This document shows, in pieces, positions 26,459 through 35,388 of a stretch of 64,000 nt of DNA. The notes under the pieces were generated by a model. The model was not told the origin of the DNA, ran no database searches, and saw nothing but the letters and a program-made list of their open reading frames with translations. The stretch comes from Paenibacillus lutimineralis (GTDB lineage: Bacteria > Bacillota > Bacilli > Paenibacillales > Paenibacillaceae), in assembly GCF_003991425.1 (NCBI RefSeq), contig NZ_CP034346.1:2641501-2705500 (forward strand), in the 5' to 3' direction. Numbering within the stretch: position 1 is the stretch's first letter; each line of letters opens with the position of its first letter. The translations under genes and the position numbers were made by a program.

Positions 26459-27352
26459 ATGATTAGAAAACGAACAAGGCAAGTTATTTATGCTGGCATT
26501 GTCGGTGCGGGAATCGTCGGAGTTGCCTTTGCAGGGTATGCTATCCATGCTTCCAGCCAATTGGAGCAGATGCGGATATCTATCGCGAAGCAGTATGAGG
26601 ACGAAATATCGGCCTTAAAGCAGGCTTCGGGTGCTGTTGTCACCGGCTGGACTTTATCACGGGAAATCCCCGCAGGGGAACGCATTACGAGACAGGATCT
26701 GGCTTCGATTGACCTGCCCGTGAACAGCGTTCCGGGCGATTGGTTAAAGGCCTCTGAAGATATCATCGGCAAGGCCGCCAAAATTACGGTCGCACCTAAT
26801 ACCCTACTTACCGGCTCCTTGTTATTTGAGGAGGGGGCAGTCTCTGACGATCTTCGTTATCGCGAGATGGGTTTCATCCAACTGCCAGGTGAATTGGAGC
26901 AGAAGGATGTCGTCGATATTCGGATTCAGTTCCCAACCGGACAGGATTACATCCTGCTGTCCAAGAAGCGGGTTGAATCACTCGCCCCAGGTGTAGTGAC
27001 ATCGACCCTCAATGAAGAGGAGATTCTGCTGTTGTCCAGCGGGATCGTCGACGCTTATTTACATAAAGCCTCTATTTATGCCCTTAAGTATGTGGAGCCG
27101 TATCTACAGCGGGAAGCGATACCGACGTATCCGCCGAGCGATGCGGTGCTTCAGGTGATCCGCAAGGATCCGAACATCATAGATATGGCGGAGCACGCTC
27201 TAACTGCTTCGATAAGAGCAGGTCTGGAAGGAGATTTGGCATTGGTGACGTCGCAGCGAGCGGCTGAATTTATGAGTCAGAAATCTTCTTCTACATCCGT
27301 TCGCACCTCACAAGAGCGGAGCGATTCATTTGTGCTCGATGCTGGGAAGTAA
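26459..27352 (+). CDS. SAF-domain membrane protein, CpaB/RcpC-like
   Basis: 297 residues. An N-terminal membrane helix (YAGIVGAGIVGVAFAGYAI) and coiled segment are followed by a SAF domain, VVTGWTLSREIPAGERITRQ then DLASIDLPVNSVPGDW. This is the layout of CpaB/RcpC, which in Gram-negative Tad systems assists the outer pore. No secretin exists here, so a wall-binding or scaffold role is likelier. The C-terminal half is family-specific and unrecognised. It lies 22 bases behind the kinase gene with GAGGAAG upstream. Confidence 0.75.
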   Translation: MIRKRTRQVIYAGIVGAGIVGVAFAGYAIHASSQLEQMRISIAKQYEDEISALKQASGAVVTGWTLSREIPAGERITRQDLASIDLPVNSVPGDWLKASEDIIGKAAKITVAPNTLLTGSLLFEEGAVSDDLRYREMGFIQLPGELEQKDVVDIRIQFPTGQDYILLSKKRVESLAPGVVTSTLNEEEILLLSSGIVDAYLHKASIYALKYVEPYLQREAIPTYPPSDAVLQVIRKDPNIIDMAEHALTASIRAGLEGDLALVTSQRAAEFMSQKSSSTSVRTSQERSDSFVLDAGK

Positions 27353-27409
27353 TAGACACCAGTAATCGGTTGAATTGATGGGATATCCAGGTCTATAGGA
27401 GGGGATCGG

Positions 27410-28126
27410 ATGAAACGTTGGTTATTTGCCGGGGTGAGTGATAAGCGGGAGCTTATTCTCTACATATGCAAGCTGCTCACTGCGGCCGGACAGCGTGTGT
27501 TACTTGTAGATCGAACGGTTGAGAGTAAATATCAATATCTTGCCCGCAATAGGGAGGGGGTTTTACCACTAATTGAGTTCTGTGGCTTCGATATCACAAA
27601 TGGAGAGCTAGAAGCTTCGGAAGAAGGAACAGGATTGCCGGAAGCCATCCATATTAATGCCGAGAGTTATGATTATTTATTGTATGATTATGAGCTGGAT
27701 CAGCCAAAGGCGGAAGGACTCTGCTCACAAATGGATCAGATTATATGGGTGACTACTTTTGATCATTATGAGGTGGAACGAAGTGCTGACTGGTTCAGAC
27801 AATGGCTTCGCTCGGATCCTATACTAGCGGGAGTCCTTGTTCATCCTGTTCTGATAAGAACGGTAGAGAGTTACCTAACCGCAAATTACATGATGAGTCT
27901 GACAGAGGATTTACCGATAGAGTGGAATACAGACGTAGCGTGCATTCCCTGGAATGAGCTTAATACAGCCATCCATTATGAGAACGGGCATGAGCATATG
28001 CTTCATATTCATAGAATCACCCGCTCTTATAGAAGAGCCCTGATCTCTCTAACCGTACAGTTGACCGGATGGACAAGAAGCGAAGCAAAAAGGGCAATGC
28101 GCAGTGCAAGAAGGAGGGCCATATGA
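27410..28126 (+). CDS. ParA/MinD-like protein without P-loop (CpaE-like)
   Basis: 238 residues, soluble. The N-terminus MKRWLFAGVSDKRELILYIC plus LLTAAGQRVLLVDRT reads as the first strand, helix and second strand of a MinD fold in which the Walker A loop is replaced by VSDKREL. DYLLYDYELDQP and IIWVTTFDHYEVE fit the later strands. CpaE-type proteins position Tad machinery; a nucleotide-free variant could be a scaffold. ATAGGAGG lies upstream. Its stop overlaps the next start (ATGA). The fold assignment is by inspection only. Confidence 0.5.
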   Translation: MKRWLFAGVSDKRELILYICKLLTAAGQRVLLVDRTVESKYQYLARNREGVLPLIEFCGFDITNGELEASEEGTGLPEAIHINAESYDYLLYDYELDQPKAEGLCSQMDQIIWVTTFDHYEVERSADWFRQWLRSDPILAGVLVHPVLIRTVESYLTANYMMSLTEDLPIEWNTDVACIPWNELNTAIHYENGHEHMLHIHRITRSYRRALISLTVQLTGWTRSEAKRAMRSARRRAI

Positions 28127-28947
28127 GTCGAATTGTTGTTTGGGATTACGGTTATAACGGTGCTGCGGATATTGCTGCCGCCATAGCCATTGTTACTTCG
28201 CTCTACCAGAGGCGGCGCATACTGGTGATTAATGAAGATGATATAGGGCAGGGAGTAGAGCAGGGTTTTCCTGTATATGACGAAATAGCTGTTAGAGATG
28301 GCTCAAAGATTACAGAGACAGGGACGGAAGCCCTACTGCGGCTACTTATGAATCGGCGCTTATCGCGGTATAACTTCGCGGACTATACTAGACCGCTGAT
28401 TAACAGCCGTCTTGACCTCATCCCTGGTGCAAGGGGAGGGCTGGGCAAGCAGGCAGACGTTGCGCTGCAGCAGCTATATGCAGTTGCAGAGGATGTATAT
28501 GAACTTGTATTCCTGCATCGGAGAGGCATAACGCTGCCTGTTGCCGAAACGGAGGAGGCGCTGCTGCTACCTGTACTGCAACAGAATCGAACCGAACTGG
28601 ACCAATTTTTTGCATATTACCGTTCTTGCTCTGAGGTAGCAAAGAACAAGGTAAAAGGCATCATCCTCCGCCATTACGATCGCCAGGCCAAATGGAATAT
28701 TGCGAATATCAAACGGTATTATGGCTGTGAAATTCCTCTGCATGGCATCGCTTATGATACCGGGTTCGCTGATGCTTGGAATGAACATGACCTGCTCCGG
28801 TATTTCCGCCGAATACAGCTGCCTGGCCGAATGGGGACAAAGCGCGGGACCCTGCTGGAAGCTCTGCAGCAGATTGGTGGCGCAATGGCCGCTGCGTCAG
28901 ACAGATATATGCCTCCGTCATCGCTATCTGATGATAAGGGGGCCTAG
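28123..28947 (+). CDS. Second ParA/MinD-like protein without P-loop
   Basis: 274 residues. It starts MSRIVVWDYGYNGAADIAAA, where a ParA would show the KGG-GKT loop, and continues IAIVTSLYQRRRILVINEDD. KNKVKGIILRHYDRQAKW and CEIPLHGIAYDTGFADAWNE match the late ParA strands (V-K-G-I-I-x-N and the I-P-Y-D-x-x-F-x-x-A segment). ATG 28123 overlaps the previous stop and has GGAGGG just upstream. Two such proteins plus the kinase's C-terminal domain make three MinD-like folds in one operon. Function unknown; a membrane or positioning scaffold is inferred. Confidence 0.55.
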   Translation: MSRIVVWDYGYNGAADIAAAIAIVTSLYQRRRILVINEDDIGQGVEQGFPVYDEIAVRDGSKITETGTEALLRLLMNRRLSRYNFADYTRPLINSRLDLIPGARGGLGKQADVALQQLYAVAEDVYELVFLHRRGITLPVAETEEALLLPVLQQNRTELDQFFAYYRSCSEVAKNKVKGIILRHYDRQAKWNIANIKRYYGCEIPLHGIAYDTGFADAWNEHDLLRYFRRIQLPGRMGTKRGTLLEALQQIGGAMAAASDRYMPPSSLSDDKGA

Positions 28948-28949
28948 CA

Positions 28950-30791
28950 ATGGATCGACTTACGAACGGGATTGGGATTGCTTTGATCATGCTTCTGGCG
29001 CTCCTTCTTGTCTGGCTTAGGGCCAGAGCGGTGTCTGAACATAAATTTACGAGCAAGGTGACCCATGAACGCTATAGCTTGCCCGATCTTATCGCCTATG
29101 TGAAGTTTCAGCTGCATGAATTAAGCCGCAACAAGATCAATCAGTGGGGGATGGGAGAGGAGACCTGGGCCCGTAAAGTGAAAGCGAGAACAGAATTGCG
29201 CCAGGCGCTGCGGGGATGTACTTATGGGGACCGTAGCGACAAGCGATTCGTTCAATCTTATATCCGCGATTTGCTGCTTGAAGGATACGGGGTTACGGAG
29301 GAGAGCATCGAGCATATTATTCCTTTTCATCAGCCCGCCAGGCTGACGCACCAGGATCGGTTCGAGATCATTTTCTATCTTTATCGCCAAAGATACGGTG
29401 ATGATGCGCTGTCGGTTCTGATTGAGGAATACGAACTCGACGAACCGAAGCAGACGAACGAAGAAGAGGAGGGATATATGTACGAAATTAGCGTCGAGGA
29501 TATCGATTATTGCTTCGGTAGGGAATACAGACAGCTAAGCTTCGAAGAGAAGCTGGATATCATTGTCCAGCGCATCTATCAGTCGTATAAGGGTTTCTCT
29601 GTAGTCGACAGTATACTTGAGCAGCGAATCGACGGAGTAAGCGGCGGAGTAAGTGGAATATCCGAATCGGTTCAGTTTGGTAATGAGCTGGGCGATGTTA
29701 ACAGAGCCGGGTTTGGAACTGTTCCTAGTGCTCCATTGGACGAAGATGGGCGAGAAGTCTCCCAGGTATGGGAGAGTGTATGGATATTTTATAAAGGCAA
29801 GAGCATTAGACTTCCTTTCTTATCCTTCGGCAGCGAGTTCGAGCTCAGGAGGATCTGTCAAAATATATATAAATACAATTTGCCAGGTCAATTGTCAGAG
29901 GCCAGCGGATTTAAGGTGAACGATATGAAGGATGGTTCCCGGGTCGTCGTTGTCCGGCCTCCGTTTGCAGAGACATGGGCCTTCTTCGTTCGTAAATTCG
30001 ATACCCAGGGAGCGGCGCTCGAGCAATTAATACAGGGCCATGGCGCAGAAATTCCTATTCAGCTTCTGAAATATTTAATGAAGGGTAGTCGAATCACTTC
30101 AATTACGGGGTCACAGGGCTCAGGCAAAACGACGCTGTTAATGGCGCTGGTTAAACACATCTATGCGTCTTACACACTGCGTGTTCAGGAGATGTCCTTC
30201 GAGTTGAATCTGCGGAAGCTGTATAGTGCTAGAAATATACTCAGTTTCCGGGAGACGGAATATGTAAGTGGACAAGCAGGCCTTGACTTGCAGAAGAAGA
30301 CAGACGGGACGGTGCATATTCTTGGTGAGGTAGCTTCGGATGAGGTCGCTTCCTGGATGATTCAAATGGCACAGGTGGCTAGTCTCTTTACCGTCTTCAC
30401 ACATCATGCCAAGACCTTCCCTGATCTGGTCGATTCTTTACGGAACTCATTATTGAAGACGGGAGTCTTCCGGGATGAACGGGTTGCCGAACTACAGGTC
30501 GCCGGGGTTATCGACTTTGACATCCATTTGCGCAGAGATATTCATGGCAATCGCTATATCGAAAGGATTACTGAGTGCAGCCGCCGGAGTGATGGCGAAG
30601 CAGATATATTTACCGGGGAGCGAACCTATCAGGCGAGGACGATTGTCGAATATATCGATGGTGGATACCGGATCGTTCAACCGATAACGGATTGTTGCCG
30701 TAATGAAATGCAGCGTGAGATGCTACCGGAAGATGCCCTCCGTTTCGAGCAATTTCTGTCTCAGTATTGGGGGGAGCAGATTGGAGCTTAA
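28950..30791 (+). CDS. TadA/CpaF-type secretion ATPase with N-terminal membrane helix
   Basis: 613 residues. An N-terminal helix (IGIALIMLLALLLVWLRARA) anchors it, which is unusual for CpaF. A long poorly conserved region follows, then the ATPase core: Walker A TGSQGSGKTTLL (about residues 385-396), an Asp-box-like ILGEVASDEVASWMIQMAQV and a His-box-like FTVFTHHAKTFPDLVDSLRN. GEVASDE matches the GE-R/x-x-E motif of the family. The enzyme should power assembly of the pilin-like proteins encoded downstream. The next gene overlaps its end by 11 bases. Confidence 0.85.
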   Translation: MDRLTNGIGIALIMLLALLLVWLRARAVSEHKFTSKVTHERYSLPDLIAYVKFQLHELSRNKINQWGMGEETWARKVKARTELRQALRGCTYGDRSDKRFVQSYIRDLLLEGYGVTEESIEHIIPFHQPARLTHQDRFEIIFYLYRQRYGDDALSVLIEEYELDEPKQTNEEEEGYMYEISVEDIDYCFGREYRQLSFEEKLDIIVQRIYQSYKGFSVVDSILEQRIDGVSGGVSGISESVQFGNELGDVNRAGFGTVPSAPLDEDGREVSQVWESVWIFYKGKSIRLPFLSFGSEFELRRICQNIYKYNLPGQLSEASGFKVNDMKDGSRVVVVRPPFAETWAFFVRKFDTQGAALEQLIQGHGAEIPIQLLKYLMKGSRITSITGSQGSGKTTLLMALVKHIYASYTLRVQEMSFELNLRKLYSARNILSFRETEYVSGQAGLDLQKKTDGTVHILGEVASDEVASWMIQMAQVASLFTVFTHHAKTFPDLVDSLRNSLLKTGVFRDERVAELQVAGVIDFDIHLRRDIHGNRYIERITECSRRSDGEADIFTGERTYQARTIVEYIDGGYRIVQPITDCCRNEMQREMLPEDALRFEQFLSQYWGEQIGA

Positions 30792-32880
30792 ATCGGTCTT
30801 GTTGTGGATCGCATTTATATCATTTCTATTATTTGGCGGCGTTTATTTGATCGCTTTAGAGATTCGCAGGCGTGAAGAGAAGAAGGCAGGAGAGCTCGGA
30901 GTAGCAATGGATACAGCGGCTGCAGCGCCAGGATTCTTGTCCAGATTGAAGTCAGTCGTGGCGACTTTACTGTTACGATCCTATGCCATATCGATGAAAG
31001 TGCCGCCCTTGAGGTTATATGTGCTTAAGGTTCGTGGTCGTATTTCGCTGCTGAAGACATCGGATGAATTCGAATTAAGGCGCCAGACGATGAAGCTTGT
31101 ATATTTGCTACTGGGTATATCCGGGATGGCGATTGTCTCGTTGACTTTGATGCATCCGAACGTGCTGTTCTTTCTCACTGTCATAATTACCGTTGCCGTT
31201 ATTCATGGGCTCATGCTCGAAGGTTATGTAGGAAGGCTGGAGAAGAAGTTGCTGCTGCAAATGCTGCAGTGGTTCACTGCAGTTAGACATGCCTATCATG
31301 CTCATGAAATGGTTGCGGATGCGATCGATGAGGCGAATGAGAGCTCGAGTGAGGAAATCGTCAGACATGGGGAGAGGATCTATGACGCCCTGACTTCAGC
31401 TGAACCGGATAAGGAGCTTGATCGCTATTATGAGACGGCGCCGAATCGCTTCTTGAAGGGATTTGCTTCGATCTCCCGGCTGATCATGGAATACGGAGAC
31501 CGCAAGGATGAACAGCAGGGGTCGCTATATTTGCGCGGGATCTCCAGCCTGACCGGGGAGATTCAGCTTGAGCTGATGCGTAGGAATAAGCTTGACTATT
31601 TGCTAAAAGGGCTCAGCTTAATTGCATTAGCTCCTATTCTCTTCACGAAGCCGATCGAACTTTGGGCACGGCGGAATTTTCCGCTGATGGATCAGTTTTA
31701 TTTGAGCAAGCTCGGAATCTCTATTCATATCGGCCTATTTATTATTATATTGCTCAGCTACATCCTTCTGCAGAAATTAAAAAGTGAGGAAGCTACAGCC
31801 TATCGCGCCGACTCCGATATTTCCTCTTGGGAGGCGAAGGCCTATCGCTCGAAGGTAGTAAGAATGATTGTGGGCTGGTTCTGTCCACCACCTGGATCAA
31901 TTCGTTATGATCATATCGCCGAACTACTTAAGGAGACGAATCAGAACCTGCGTGTTGAATTGCTGCAGGTAAGACGAATCGCTATTTTTGTTGGATGTCT
32001 GTTCGTCGTAGTGTGCTCGATTAGCTGGACGCATTGGAAGAGTAAGGAATGGATTATCGCTGAGCCGCCAACAAGCTACGTATTTCTTGGCTCCCTCTCG
32101 AAAGAAGAAGCGAAGGATGCCAGAGAGATGGTTGAGCTGGACCGGCAGGTCCTGCGGAGTTCAGGGATGTCCGTAGCGGCAGATGATGAAGCTATAGTGC
32201 CAATCGTTACTTCGGCAGCGAAGGAGATCGGTCTGAAGCTGGACGAAGGCAAGACGACTGCGATTACGCAGCGTATCATGGACAAGCTGGATCGCTATCA
32301 AGCCGAATATTGGAAATGGTGGGAGGTCATGCTTTCCCTTATATTGTCCATGCTCGGATATTACAGTCCGATCTGGACGCTTCGATTCCAGCGCAGATTA
32401 AGGCTGACAGATATGAGACATGAGGTGTACCAGTTCCAGACGATGATTATGATTTTAAGAGAGTTCGAACGTATCTCGGTGGAAGCAATATTGGAATGGT
32501 TGTACAGCTATGCCGTTATTTTTAAAGCTCCGATTGAGAAATGCTTATCTCATTACAGTGCAGGGGCTCAAGAGGCTCTTCTGGGATTGAAGGATGAGAC
32601 TGCGTTGGAGGAGTTCCAACGTTTGATCGAGCACTTGATTCAGGCAGAAGAGAAAATACCGATTAAAAAAGCGTTTGATGACCTACAGAGTGAGATGGGC
32701 TTTCAGTTTGAGCGAAGACGGCTAGATTATGAGAAGGATTTGGATATGAAGGCCGAAATGGGCCGAATGATCGGTTTTGTGCCGATGTATTCACTGATTT
32801 TTGCTTATTTAGTCATTCCGCTAATTTGGATGAGTTTCAAACAGATGGATATCTATTTTCAACAAATTCAAAATTTATAG
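30781..32880 (+). CDS. Large TadB/TadC-like membrane protein (probable fusion)
   Basis: 699 residues, about twice the length of TadB or TadC. Two halves each look T2SSF-like: membrane pairs near residues 10-30, 110-155 and 270-330, then again about 400-425, 515-535 and the C-terminal helix (YSLIFAYLVIPLIWMSF). Cytoplasmic helices with ELRRQTMKLVYLLLGISG and RHAYHAHEMVADAIDEA lie between. TadB and TadC together form the inner-membrane platform; here one chain may do both. TTG 30781 has GGGGGAG 5 bases upstream and overlaps the ATPase gene. Membrane positions are estimates from hydrophobicity by eye. Confidence 0.68.
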   Translation: MELKSVLLWIAFISFLLFGGVYLIALEIRRREEKKAGELGVAMDTAAAAPGFLSRLKSVVATLLLRSYAISMKVPPLRLYVLKVRGRISLLKTSDEFELRRQTMKLVYLLLGISGMAIVSLTLMHPNVLFFLTVIITVAVIHGLMLEGYVGRLEKKLLLQMLQWFTAVRHAYHAHEMVADAIDEANESSSEEIVRHGERIYDALTSAEPDKELDRYYETAPNRFLKGFASISRLIMEYGDRKDEQQGSLYLRGISSLTGEIQLELMRRNKLDYLLKGLSLIALAPILFTKPIELWARRNFPLMDQFYLSKLGISIHIGLFIIILLSYILLQKLKSEEATAYRADSDISSWEAKAYRSKVVRMIVGWFCPPPGSIRYDHIAELLKETNQNLRVELLQVRRIAIFVGCLFVVVCSISWTHWKSKEWIIAEPPTSYVFLGSLSKEEAKDAREMVELDRQVLRSSGMSVAADDEAIVPIVTSAAKEIGLKLDEGKTTAITQRIMDKLDRYQAEYWKWWEVMLSLILSMLGYYSPIWTLRFQRRLRLTDMRHEVYQFQTMIMILREFERISVEAILEWLYSYAVIFKAPIEKCLSHYSAGAQEALLGLKDETALEEFQRLIEHLIQAEEKIPIKKAFDDLQSEMGFQFERRRLDYEKDLDMKAEMGRMIGFVPMYSLIFAYLVIPLIWMSFKQMDIYFQQIQNL

Positions 32881-32917
32881 AGGTTTTGAACCTATATTTA
32901 TTAGGAGGAATTAAAGT

Positions 32918-33403
32918 ATGAATAACGCTTCATCCGCATTAAAAGTAGCGGCAGGAATCTTCCTGACGATCGCATTGATTACGATTGTCGTTGTCTTGTT
33001 CGTCTCGGCGCAAGAGGCAACGAAGACGGCGCAGAACAATTTCTCCGACATTCAGACAGAGCTGTCGCAGGCCTCTTTTACAGTATACGATGATACGACG
33101 GTTAGCGGTTCACAGGTAACGAATGCGCTTCGTAAATTTAAGGAACGCGACCAATTCGGGATTCAGGTGCTTACCGGTAAGAACCGCCAAGGGGAATGGT
33201 ACGGCAATACTCTAAATATTACCGGCAATGCTGATGATTTTGGTTCTGTTATTAATAGGAGCAATGCAGACATTAGCAACTCATGGAATGAGAAATTAAA
33301 TGAATATGTGAACCCGAGCGGGAAGTTTAAGGCCCGGGTTGTTAAGGATAATTCCAATGTCGTGCGCGGCTTGATCTTTACGCAGACGACAGTGACCCCT
33401 TAA
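32918..33403 (+). CDS. Pilin-like protein 1 (major candidate)
   Basis: 161 residues. The N-terminal hydrophobic helix (KVAAGIFLTIALITIVVVLF) is followed by an amphipathic stretch (EATKTAQNNFSDIQTELSQA) and the motif TVYDDTTVSGSQVTNALRKF, typical of short proteins in Firmicutes Tad-like operons. The classic prepilin cleavage pattern G-x4-E is absent. AGGAGG is well placed, the strongest ribosome site in the operon's distal part, consistent with a high-copy subunit. The stop shares one base with the next ATG. Confidence 0.68.
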   Translation: MNNASSALKVAAGIFLTIALITIVVVLFVSAQEATKTAQNNFSDIQTELSQASFTVYDDTTVSGSQVTNALRKFKERDQFGIQVLTGKNRQGEWYGNTLNITGNADDFGSVINRSNADISNSWNEKLNEYVNPSGKFKARVVKDNSNVVRGLIFTQTTVTP

Positions 33404-33819
33404 TGTTCAGTACGCTCAAAGATTTGATGTGGCTGCTCTGTTCCACGGTACTGTGCATGGGTGCACTTATATATACTTTGGATCACAGCGAGCGACAAGC
33501 TCTGGTATTGGCAGGGGTGGTTCCCTTTATTCAGAATCAGAAGGTCAGTGTAAATATGCAGACCTGGGCGAATCAAGAGAAACGTACGCAAGACACTTAC
33601 TCCGGAGCACAGGTTTTATACGGTCTGGTAGATTGGCTAGATCATGGGGTCCACCTTCAGGTTGAAGATATCTCCATCTCAGAGACGGACGACATCTCTT
33701 CTTTATTGCTGACTGTCATTAAGCTAGACCGCAGTTATTCCTATGATGCCGAATATGATGACATGGGGAAACTGCGGAGACTTTCCTTTTACAGTGTTAC
33801 AGGAGGCGTTGCTCCATGA
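33403..33819 (+). CDS. Pilin-like protein 2
   Basis: 138 residues: N-terminal hydrophobic helix (LLCSTVLCMGALIYTL) and an external domain containing TYSGAQVLYGLVDWL, which parallels TTVSGSQVTNALRKF of pilin-like protein 1. The two are probably distant paralogues. The start overlaps the upstream stop and the end overlaps the next ATG (ATGA). Role as minor pilin inferred from context. Confidence 0.6.
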   Translation: MFSTLKDLMWLLCSTVLCMGALIYTLDHSERQALVLAGVVPFIQNQKVSVNMQTWANQEKRTQDTYSGAQVLYGLVDWLDHGVHLQVEDISISETDDISSLLLTVIKLDRSYSYDAEYDDMGKLRRLSFYSVTGGVAP

Positions 33820-34367
33820 GTAATCCGCTGTCCAAAATAGTTGCGGCGCTGCTAGTAGTTGCCCTCATCGTACTTTTTCCGGCGGTTCAGTCCGCTGAGC
33901 GAGCAGAAAATATTTCAGTATTGACCACGTACAATACGATGGTTCAGTTTACGGATGCCGTGCGAAATAAAGGTTACTTGTCTGCTGGCATGTTTGAAGA
34001 CTTCGTGCGTGAGCTGGCTGTTTCCGGCCAGGTCTATGAGGTGGAGCTGGAGCACAGACATAAGAAATATCATCCTGAATATGATGATCCAGCTGATAGT
34101 AGCACGTTCCAGGAACAATTCAGTGTAATCTATGATTCATACTATACGGAAGAACTGCTTGGTCGGTTATTTTCTAATACGGGGGCGATTGGTGATACTG
34201 ATAGGTTGTACAAGCTGGAAACAGGCGATTTCTTCTCGGTTGCTCTGACGAGGCGTTCGGTATCTCTATATCAAGTGCTAGCTGGATTCCTGCAGGCCTC
34301 TTCCACGGCTGGGAGAGGACCACAGACGATGTATTATGGAGGGATGGTTCTGAATGAAGATTACTGA
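33816..34367 (+). CDS. Pilin-like protein 3
   Basis: 183 residues: N-terminal helix (KIVAALLVVALIVLFPAVQS), then an external domain with TMVQFTDAVRNKGYLSAGMF and QVYEVELEHRHKKYHPEYDD. This V-R-x-K-G-Y-x-S pattern recurs in small proteins of Firmicutes Tad-like loci as I recall them. AGGAGG is 9 bases upstream. The next gene begins 14 bases before its stop. Confidence 0.58.
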   Translation: MSNPLSKIVAALLVVALIVLFPAVQSAERAENISVLTTYNTMVQFTDAVRNKGYLSAGMFEDFVRELAVSGQVYEVELEHRHKKYHPEYDDPADSSTFQEQFSVIYDSYYTEELLGRLFSNTGAIGDTDRLYKLETGDFFSVALTRRSVSLYQVLAGFLQASSTAGRGPQTMYYGGMVLNEDY

Positions 34368-35334
34368 TTGGGCCATCATCTTTGTATTAATCGTCGGTCC
34401 ATTTCTCAGGGCGTTATCTCTGTATTCCACGGATTTGCAGGAGGTCAATCGCCTGCAAATCCGCTATACTACTGCGCTTCGCACGGCGGTACAGGATGCG
34501 GGAAACGTGTTGAACCGCAATGAACTTCAGCAATTCGAGATGGGCTACGACTCGAACAAATATATGCGGGCAGATAAAGAACTGGCTCTGTCCGTCCTTC
34601 TACAGTCGCTCGCGATCAACTTTGGTATAGCAGAAGATTCGCTAGCTCAAGCCGCATTTATGAAATATATTCCCGCGATTGTAGTCATCGATTATGATGG
34701 CTATTGGATTTATGCACTGGATGAATTCAGCAGTGCAAATGGAGAGCCCAGGCTGGAACATCGCTGGCACCCGAAGAAGCCTTACGTATACACGGATGGC
34801 TCTAGGAACAGTGTCGATTTTACACTGGATTCTTATATTAGGGTTATTTCTTCAACCACTGGTGAGGAGGTGCGGGGATTGTTAGAAGATCTTGCTCCTG
34901 TAACTGCCGTGCCGCTGCTGCAGGATGCGGAAGTATTCGATCAAGTAAGACGTTCCACCATCGTGCGCCAGATCGAAGAGGATTTGCAGCAAGTGATCGC
35001 TGTACATAATGAATTTACCGCCCGATTAGGCTTTACTTACACCTTCACGTTACCGACGATCCCTCAGGAGGAGTGGAATAATACATTGGACGATGTCGGA
35101 ATTATTGCCTTTCTACAGGGGATTCCCGTAGGGAATCATTACTATAACAACTTTGCTCTCGGTGGCGGTAGGCTGCGAAAAGCGGAAAGGATTGAAGGCG
35201 GAGTCGATCCGGCAACGGGTATCAGGTACTATTATTTCCCAAAGTGCGAGCTTCCCTACAATACCGAGGAAGTGTTCGCCCGCAAACGGGAAGCGGCAGC
35301 ACGGGGTTATTATGAAGCGATTTGCAGGCCATAA
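34354..35334 (+). CDS. Membrane-anchored protein ending the Tad-like operon
   Basis: 326 residues: short helix (WAIIFVLIVGPFLRALSLYS) followed by a large extracytoplasmic domain (YTTALRTAVQDAGNVLNRNE, FTLPTIPQEEWNNTLDDVGI, YYYFPKCELPYN). Family not recognised. Position last in the operon and the helix-then-domain layout suggest a tip or adaptor subunit. GGAGGG lies about 10 bases upstream; it overlaps the preceding gene by 14 bases. A terminator follows directly. Confidence 0.6.
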   Translation: MKITDWAIIFVLIVGPFLRALSLYSTDLQEVNRLQIRYTTALRTAVQDAGNVLNRNELQQFEMGYDSNKYMRADKELALSVLLQSLAINFGIAEDSLAQAAFMKYIPAIVVIDYDGYWIYALDEFSSANGEPRLEHRWHPKKPYVYTDGSRNSVDFTLDSYIRVISSTTGEEVRGLLEDLAPVTAVPLLQDAEVFDQVRRSTIVRQIEEDLQQVIAVHNEFTARLGFTYTFTLPTIPQEEWNNTLDDVGIIAFLQGIPVGNHYYNNFALGGGRLRKAERIEGGVDPATGIRYYYFPKCELPYNTEEVFARKREAAARGYYEAICRP

Positions 35335-35338
35335 TAGA

Positions 35339-35375
35339 ACAGGCGCCACTCTGATAAGAGTGTGCGCCTGTTTGT
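35339..35375 (+). terminator. Terminator of the Tad-like operon
   Basis: ACAGGCGC...ACTCT pairs with AGAGT...GCGCCTGT around GATA, then TTTGTGT. It lies between convergent genes and would also serve the SDR gene. Confidence 0.85.
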
Positions 35376-35388
35376 GTAGTATGCTATG

